Positions 57,315 to 64,000 of a DNA stretch of 64,000 nt are shown piece by piece (within the stretch, counting starts at the first letter, position 1; each line of letters begins with the position of its first letter). A program made the position numbers and the translations under genes. Source of the stretch: Liquidambar formosana. Its lineage: Eukaryota > Streptophyta > Magnoliopsida > Saxifragales > Altingiaceae. Under the pieces are notes generated by a model that did not search any database, was not told the origin of the DNA, and worked only from the letters and a program-made list of their open reading frames with translations. Where the stretch lies: the NCBI GenBank assembly GCA_039720395.1, contig CM077831.1, positions 1,771,001 to 1,835,000 of the forward strand, in the 5' to 3' direction.

Positions 57315-60300
57315 CTACAAGCCACTATCAGGTAAGTCGAGATCCTCGCCCTCAAGAATTTCTGCAATGGTACCCTCTTCAAGATACCAATTAAGGAGCG
57401 ACACGGCTGCATGGTGAATTGAAGAACACTCGAGATCCGATTCCTCCAAAGAAAGAATCGTATCTTAAAACATTGTAACCACGGCTTCCGCATCCATCTG
57501 TTCTGCCTAGTCCTCACTCTTTTCTTCCCAATAGTCATCATTGATTGCTTCATCATCAACCATTATCGCAGTGATGGGATACCACTCAGTGAAGAATATC
57601 TCGAACCCTGGAACTCTCGCCTTGGTTGCTTTGTCAATGGATGGTTCGGGAAATCCGCAGAATAGAAAGTCCTCCCCTTCTTTAACAAAGTAACCATTCA
57701 AGGTAGGTCGATATGGCGAGATTCGAATATCTGGCACCCTCCCCTCTGCTTTTGCTTTGACCCTTTCTCTGCTTCTCTGCAACATCTCCATATGGTCCTT
57801 CTTGGAAGGCTCATAGCCCAATCCGAAGGTGTAGGTGACAATGTGGCTCTAAACGGATACCGGTATACCCTGCTGACGGCGTCCTAGTCCCATGCCTGGG
57901 AAGAAACTCATTTTCTTTATTATGTTCCCCACATGTAAGTTGCCATAAGGACAAAAGTCGAGGGGTATCAACTCCCTATGTTCTGGCTCTTTCTCTATGC
58001 ATTGAACATACTCGAACCCAGACAATGGTGCTCCAACGGGCTCGGGCTTGATCTCGCAAACGGGTACCCCCGACGACTTTAAATCATAATCACCTTGAAG
58101 TGTGACGATGGCCCCTTCGTAAGGGAACTTGACTTTTTGGTGCAATGAAGAAGGGACAGCCCCTGCAGGATGAATCCAAGGTCTTCCCAACAAGAGATTG
58201 AAGCATGACGGGACATCTAGCACTTGGAACTCCACTCTAAATTCTGTAGGCCCCATAATCAATGGCAAAGTTACCACTCCAATCACCTCTCTGCGAGTGT
58301 TATCATAGGCTCTCACTGTTTGCCCGGATGGCATGAAATCTGTTGGATCCAACCCCAAAACGGTGGCAGTTCTGAGAAGACACACATTAAAAGCCGAACC
58401 ATTATCAATCAGGACTGTTGGAACTCTCTTTCCCATGGTGTCGACAGTGATGTACATGGCTTGTGAATGGCTAGGTCCACTTTTAGGTAGGTTTGCTTCT
58501 GAGAACACAATGGTTGAGTTCTTCGAGGTTGGATTCACTAAATTCACCAAATTTTCTGGAGATGTGTCCACGGGAACCTGTATCTGGTTGAGCAACTTCA
58601 AGATTGTCTGCCTATGCTTGTAAGAGGCCATGAGTAAACCCCATATAGTGATGTTTGCATTAGTCTTTCTCAATTGCCTAAGCACTTCGTCTTCCTCTTC
58701 TTGCAAGTCGAGGTGGCGGTTACCTTCCAAGTCTCCCAATGGGTTGTCAGATTCTAAGTGTGGAGGCTTGAAATGGCGACCCCCCCTAGTTATGTGCTCT
58801 ACCTCGTCATCGCTCATCCACATATTATCAATCTCACCTACGTCTCCCATGAGATCATCCCATGTGATTGTGTCGATCTCTTCCATTTGAACTTCCTCTG
58901 GTAACTCGTCCCAACCTGTGGGGATTATAGGCTCATCAGGGGTGGGGTCGGGGTAGAGTACATAGTAATCAAACTTTCCAGATGACTCTCCCAGCAAGCC
59001 CACTTTAGGATCTCCTGCCTCGAACCTTTCTCTCAATTGTCGCTGCACGGACTTCTTTGGCAATACCAAAACCTTTTGGTCAATAAGGTCTTGAACTACC
59101 TTTTTTAATATAACATAGTCCTCCGTGTCATGCCCGGGCGCCTGATGGTACAAGCAGAATTGGTGAGGAGTCGAAGGCCTCGGCTTTGGATAGTGTGGCA
59201 ATGTGAGCCCTTTATCACAACATTAGTAGAAAACTTGAGTCAAGGTCATGGGAAGTGGTGTGTATTGCCTTATGGATTGACGAGATTGGGACGAGTCAAG
59301 CTCGATGGCATTTATGTTGTTGGGAGGAGGCATATTGTGAGTGGGGAGGAGATTTCGAGTGACATTTGGGCGATTTGGTGCGGTGGGTGGTGAAATAATC
59401 TGCTTGTTAAGCAAATCTTGGATTTCATGACGGAGGCGATAGCAACGGTTGGTTGGATGGCCTTTGGTTTGGTGGAACTTGCAATATTCATTTTCATTGT
59501 AGTTCTTGGGCAATGGGTTTGGTGGAAGCCTTGGGTCGAGGGGTTTCAAGAGGTCACGACTTCTCAGCTTTTCAAAAACTCTTTCGAGTGGCATGTATAG
59601 CTCGGTGAATTGGCGAGGTGAGGTGGAGTCATTTAAGGAGAAAGGGCGAGTGGGTTGGGTAATAGTATTAACCTCGGCATTGGGTTTTCCCCCAAAGTTT
59701 GTCCTTCGACTCCTTTGGACCTCCTCTGTCTTGAATGTTCCATCGGCGATTGCATCTTCAACCTGTGTGCCAGCCCCAACAAGAGCCTTGAAGTTCAGAA
59801 AGTAATGGGCAAAGAGATGCTTATGATAGACGAGCAGCAAGTTCTTCACCACCAACTGAATCCGGTCTTCCTCATTCGGTCTGTCTGTCATTTTGGAAGC
59901 CTTTTGTCTCCACCTAGTGATGAAGGCAAAGAAAGTCTCATTAACCCCTTGCTTAGTGGTTTCCAAGTCCCTTCGCGTGACATCCACTTCAGTGTTATAC
60001 TTGTAATGGTCCGTGAATACATTGCACACATCCTCCTAAGTCTTGGTTCTGTTCTCCTCTAATGACAAAAACCATTTCAAGGCGGAACTCGCTAATGACT
60101 CGTGAAACATTTGAGCCAATAACTCATCGTTCGCCTCTCGAGGGTGCATAGCTTGCACATACATCTTGAGGTAGGTTCTAGGACAGCCTATCCCGTCGAA
60201 TTTTTCCAACTCCGGCATCTTAAACTGTAGCGGGATGCGAGCCTTTGGGAACAAAGACAAAGTACGGATGTCCACCATATCATCAGATCTGTGGATTCCC

Positions 60301-60713
60301 TTCAGAGTTCGTTCTAAGGCCTCGACCTTGTTTACCAGGACGGTTGAGCTCTCTCTTGATGTGGCTTTGGTTTCCCCTTCCTTGGTCTTGGGTGGTTCTC
60401 CCCCTTCTCCTAATGGTTCCTCAGCAGATTCGGAATCATTGGATCCTTGATTGTTGTCAGTGGCACGGGCCCTAGATTCAGGTTCAGAGTTCTTCTGCTG
60501 AAGGTCTTGAGCTAACTTGAGTGCGGTCTCGGATACTTGGGTAGTGTGGTCGAGCTTTTCCATGATAGCTTTCAAAGCGGCCTCAAGGTTGAAACCCCGG
60601 TTACTAGTTCTTTCTTCAGCCATATTCGACTCAGTGACAGAATCAGTACTGACTAGGCGCCCTTGTTGATTACGGATCCAAGCCAGCACGTCTCTCCCTC
60701 TAACATAGGGCAA
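57315..60713 (-). pseudogene. gag-pro: Element F gag-protease, many stops
   Basis: Same layout as the B polyprotein. Pieces: 60713-60036 (N-terminus, MAEERTSNRGFNLEAALKAIM, gag core to LSLEENRTKT), 60029-59223 (FITRWRQKASKM, zinc-knuckle-like CKFHQTKGHPTNRC), 59201-57849 (second knuckle CLYHQAPGHDTEDY with the last Cys lost, protease LIDNGSAFNVC, G-patch KMSFFPGMGLGRRQQG), 57821-57507 and a tail ending LDLPDSGL at 57315. Most stops are C-to-T or G-to-A changes of Trp, Gln or Arg codons (e.g. 60036 TGG to TAG, 57849 CAG to TAG, 57507 TGG to TAG). Confidence 0.88.
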
Positions 60714-61372
60714 ACACTCAATTTTTCAGCCTAAGGGTCCATCCTAAGCTTCCATAATTATCTCAAAATTTTTACAACGTACACCCTTAATTAATCCTCT
60801 TAACCAATTACCCTTGCGGAGGTCATGGGGAAGGGTACGTATAAAGGATGTAAGATGTAAAGTTTCCTTTAATTACCCACTTAATCATCAAAACATGGCA
60901 ACACATCACAAATACGATAGCATATCATCACAACAATGTGTGTGCATATAGGTGATCCAACGGTGTCTTAGAAGGCCCATTACATGCAATTCTTTCTTTT
61001 AAAAGAGTAGGCTAGGGTCCTCAACTTTGCTTGTACCAATCTTTATACCTAACCACATGTGACATCAGGAATGTCGCGTGGGTCCAGCAGTACGTGATTG
61101 ATCCATTTGATATACCCAAGGGCAAGCCCAAGGGTACTTAGCAAGAGAGGTTTGATAGCTTCGCCCAACACATGGAATCAGGAAAACCAAGGTCGAACTA
61201 GGCTATCAGTTGGCAAGGATACATCGAGGGACAATCGAGTGATCATGCAACAATAGCGCACACAATGCAATAAATGAAAGCACACAATCAAGCTGATGCA
61301 ATGTGATTGATTTTATTAAACAATAAGAAATTAATTTAGCCCAATCAAATTAACTGAGTCTAGCCCTCGATA
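60714..61372 (-). other. Leader of element F, no gene
   Basis: Diverged homologue of 10468-11244 and 35887-36669. Confidence 0.65.
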
Positions 61373-61390
61373 TCCACAGTGGAGTCGCCA
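61373..61390 (-). other. Primer-binding site, element F
   Basis: The minus strand reads TGGCGACTCCACTGTGGA, one mismatch to the site in A and B. Confidence 0.75.
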
Positions 61391-61869
61391 AACTGTGAAC
61401 CCACGAAAGTGCACGGCCCACAAGGATTTGGCGGAAAAGAAAATTAGTATATATGAAATGGGTGAAAGACAACAAACAAAAAGGAGTCGCCACCTCATTT
61501 TTTAGGGAAAAGAGGAATACCACAAAAATGTTTTATTTCCAAAACCACATGACTCCATTAAAGGAAAAGCAAAGTCTTTGAAACCAGAAAATTGGATTCG
61601 GGGGCTAAGTTACAACGTGGGAAGGTTCTGGGCAAAGCCCATAGGCACCCACATCGCCCGAGTTGGTCTCTTAATTTGATTGGGCTAACTTAAGATCTTT
61701 TTCACTAAAATATCATCATGTATCATCACAAGGCAACATGCATATCATATATTCCATCCAATCATCCATACACAATCAATCAAACAAAACAAAACAGAAA
61801 GAAAAGAAAAGGAAAGAAAAAGCCTAGGATACTTGGATCCTAGAACGGACTTGAGCCTCACGAAGAGCG

Positions 61870-61916
61870 CCTACGTACCATGCAGCGAAATACATGGATC
61901 AAAGTCCACGTAGTTC
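61870..61916. other. CTACGTA hairpin in the LTR of element F
   Basis: Arms and bulge as in 11744-11790, kept although the surrounding LTR has diverged. Confidence 0.65.
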
Positions 61917-63627
61917 GAAAAGAATAGGGTTACAACCTAATACAAACCTATGGTAAATACCCTAGGTTTCTTCATTTGAAAATATATTGATTTAATCCCA
62001 AATTGAAAACTTCCACAAGAGGAAAACCTTGATAGAAAACCAGAATTTTAGCAATAAAGGAAACCTTTGATAAACACCATATGTTTGTATTAAGAAGTAA
62101 CCCTAGGAGGGAGAAGAGAAAAGAAAGAAGAAAAGTGAATTAGGGCACTTCATACCCTACTTACCTGAGCGCAAAAGCTCCAATCATTAGCCATTTCAGA
62201 CCATAGCAGCCCTACTTGCAATAGGACAACCATTGTACCTATTTGCACCCTTACAAGTGCACAAAATCATGCCAAGAAAGCAATATACTAATCTGGACAG
62301 AACCATGACAAGGCCTAAAATTATCCATTTATCATGCAAACAACAAGAATAACGAATAACTAAGGACTCTAACTCAATCCTACATGCAATGACTCGACTA
62401 ACATGCATAAAAACCTACCAAAGACATACGAGCAAGCATAAGAGACTCCAGTAATATCAATAAACATGATAACAAGGCACATTCTAACCAAAAAGATGAT
62501 ATTTTATGTAAAATATGAAAATAAACCTTCCTATGGTGAGCTTTCTTAAGCGAAACTATCCTAAGATAATTTCACGTAAAAAAGTCGTTATGGGGAGGTG
62601 CAATCAACATATCCTACGTAAAATATATATACTAGAACACAATAGAAGTGATTTCATGCTTAAACACATCACCGAAAGCTCTCATGCAAAACCTCACTCA
62701 ACGAAAAGGATAATTATCCTTAAAAAAGGATAATGTCTCCAAAAAACCTATAAAACCCACTACATGAATGCAAACCTAGCATGATTCAACTATATGCAGC
62801 ATATATAGAATGACTATGATGAGCAACAACTCAAAAAGCTAAGCTAAGCATGCTGTATAAGACTTATGTGATTTTAGGGTTATCGAAACCCTAATCTCAC
62901 AACTATGCATTAAAACCTATGAAACGACTCTAAGACATGCTCAAATTATCATGAATATCATTCATATCATATATATTAACTAACAAGAGCATCAATTCAT
63001 GATAACAATCACAGCAACCTAGACATGTGAACTATGCATGATTTAAGGAGATAAAAAAAAAAGATAATAATTTCAAATCCTTAGTAAACCAGGGATTATC
63101 AAGCATATAAAGCCATAAATCATCTCAAAATCATTCATACAACATCACACAAGCATTGAATTCAATCCACAAGAAGAGCTATGTTATGCATTATAACTAT
63201 CCTAGAAGAAGAAGAAGAAGGAGAAGAAGGAACAGCAGAAAACTCATATTCAGCATTAAAGGGACATGCTTACCTCTTGTAGTCTCTTCCTTGTTTTCAA
63301 ACTCCTTGTTTCCTTCCTTGCTTGGGGTTGAAGAGCCTCCTCTTGATGTCCTTCTAGCTCTCCAAACTCGTAGCTCCCTCTCTCTCTAAGTGTAAAGTGC
63401 AATTCCTCCTCCCTGTGCTGAATATCATGCTCCTTATATAGAGAACTGACCCCCTAAACCAATGGCTAAGATTAATTCATTAAACAATGATCCTAGGGCT
63501 ATTAGAGACTCTCTTGGTGCTCAAACAACTCAAACTTACACACTCCTAAGCTCAGACAAGTTGTATTGGCGAAGGAAACCGTCAAAAGAGGGAGAGAAGA
63601 GTCAGAATTTGAGTTGAGGATGGAGTC

Positions 63628-63707
63628 CTTGGGTGACCAACTAGGCCTGGACGGTTAGCCGTCTGGGCTTGGACGGCTGACCGTCCAGCCCCGGACGGTT
63701 ACCCGAG
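63628..63707. promoter_or_regulatory. GC-rich palindrome in the U3 of element F
   Basis: Begins CTTGGGTGACCA and ends GGTTACCCGAG, with inner GACGGTTAGCCGTC and GACGGCTGACCGTC segments, each nearly self-complementary. It lies about 190-270 bp upstream of the minus-strand TATA at 63434. Confidence 0.7.
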
Positions 63708-64000
63708 GCCTCTCCCTTTCCGCTTCGGTTTTGACTTCTACTTGCTTCAGAAGTCCTAAAATCTTCAAATTAAGTCCGATTTTGACGAAATAAAAGCCAA
63801 AACGATCGTGTTTCGAAGGGGAACACATTTTTAGGCATTTTAGGACAAAAATCCTCAACCATGGGTGCATGGTTAGGTTTTACAAAGGTGGTTAACCATG
63901 ATGCTTCACTGTTGCTAAGTTAGGTTTGTACACAAGGTTGAACCAAATGCTTTCCCAATCGAAATTCGATCTTTCTAAACATGTTTAGGACATAAATAAA

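Larger units (their letters stand above)
55453..64000 (-). mobile_element. Element F: old Ty3/gypsy Tat element, 5' part, split by B
   Basis: Minus-strand order: 5' LTR (61394 to beyond 64000), PBS, leader, gag-protease (60713-57315), RT and RNase H (57176-55453). The second RNase H is cut after GYGIGV by the insertion of B; the TSD is probably ACTCC (55453-55457). The remainder is outside the window. It carries the most stop codons and is the oldest layer. Confidence 0.9.
61394..64000 (-). repeat. 5' LTR of element F (outer end beyond window)
   Basis: Starts TGTGAACCCA. Diverged from the LTRs of A and B but sharing the CTACGTA hairpin (61870-61916), a minus-strand TATATAA at 63434-63440, a GAA-rich microsatellite (about 63203-63231) and the GC palindrome (63628-63707). 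No gene is supported. Confidence 0.85.

Noticed and set aside
62515..62733. 72-aa frame in the LTR of F
   Set aside because: No homologue in the LTRs of A or B and no motif; chance frame in AT-rich sequence.
63203..63231. GAA-rich tract as a functional element
   Set aside because: A simple microsatellite in one LTR copy, absent from the LTRs of A and B; nothing supports a role.

Overview
The window is plant nuclear DNA made entirely of nested LTR retrotransposons; I see no host gene, tRNA gene or rRNA gene. A plant origin follows from the Ty3/gypsy Tat-lineage polyproteins (reverse transcriptase, RNase H, a second archaeal-type RNase H, integrase), Ty1/copia elements primed by initiator tRNA-Met, Arabidopsis-type CCCTAAA motifs, and genes of the plant-mobile-domain and DUF7745 type. 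A eudicot seems likely, but I cannot name the species.

Six elements can be separated by their LTR ends, primer-binding sites (PBS) and target-site duplications (TSDs). All six lie on the minus strand. F (Tat; 55453 to past 64000) is the oldest host element. B (Tat) sits in F's second RNase H and survives in three pieces: 18483-19486, 29363-37893 and 53943-55452. C (Tat, a different family, complete, 37894-53942, TSD AAAAC) sits in B's 5' LTR. D (copia, complete, 19487-29362, TSD CACGG) sits in B's integrase region. E (copia, same family as D, 13920-18482, truncated by the window) sits in B's antisense gene. A (Tat, same family as B, 1-13919) sits in E.

Each Tat element reads on the minus strand as: LTR, tRNA-Arg-type PBS, leader, gag, protease with a G-patch region, RT, RNase H, second RNase H, integrase. 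Downstream of pol, on the opposite (plus) strand, come one or two extra genes (antisense ORFs), then a tandem-repeat 3' region, a polypurine tract and the 3' LTR. A and B carry one intronless DUF7745-like gene, frameshifted in A and only a 3' fragment in B. C carries two genes whose frames are open across predicted introns: a six-exon plant-mobile-domain gene (553 aa) and a two-exon DUF7745-like gene (391 aa). Gag and pol of the same element C are broken by many stops.

The most unusual signals are non-coding. (1) A hairpin with an outer CTACGTA/TACGTAG helix, a conserved one-sided bulge and a covarying inner helix is found six times, in Tat LTRs and Tat 3' regions. (2) The 12-bp palindrome GCACGTACGTGC is arrayed at exactly 21-bp spacing in C's LTRs, antisense-gene upstream regions and antisense-gene introns. 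(3) A 92-bp satellite in A is built of inverted repeats whose arms change in a compensatory way. (4) A GC-rich palindrome is shared by the LTR upstream regions of B and F and the antisense-gene promoter of A. Together these suggest an element-encoded regulatory circuit linking the antisense genes and the LTR promoters; that link is inference.
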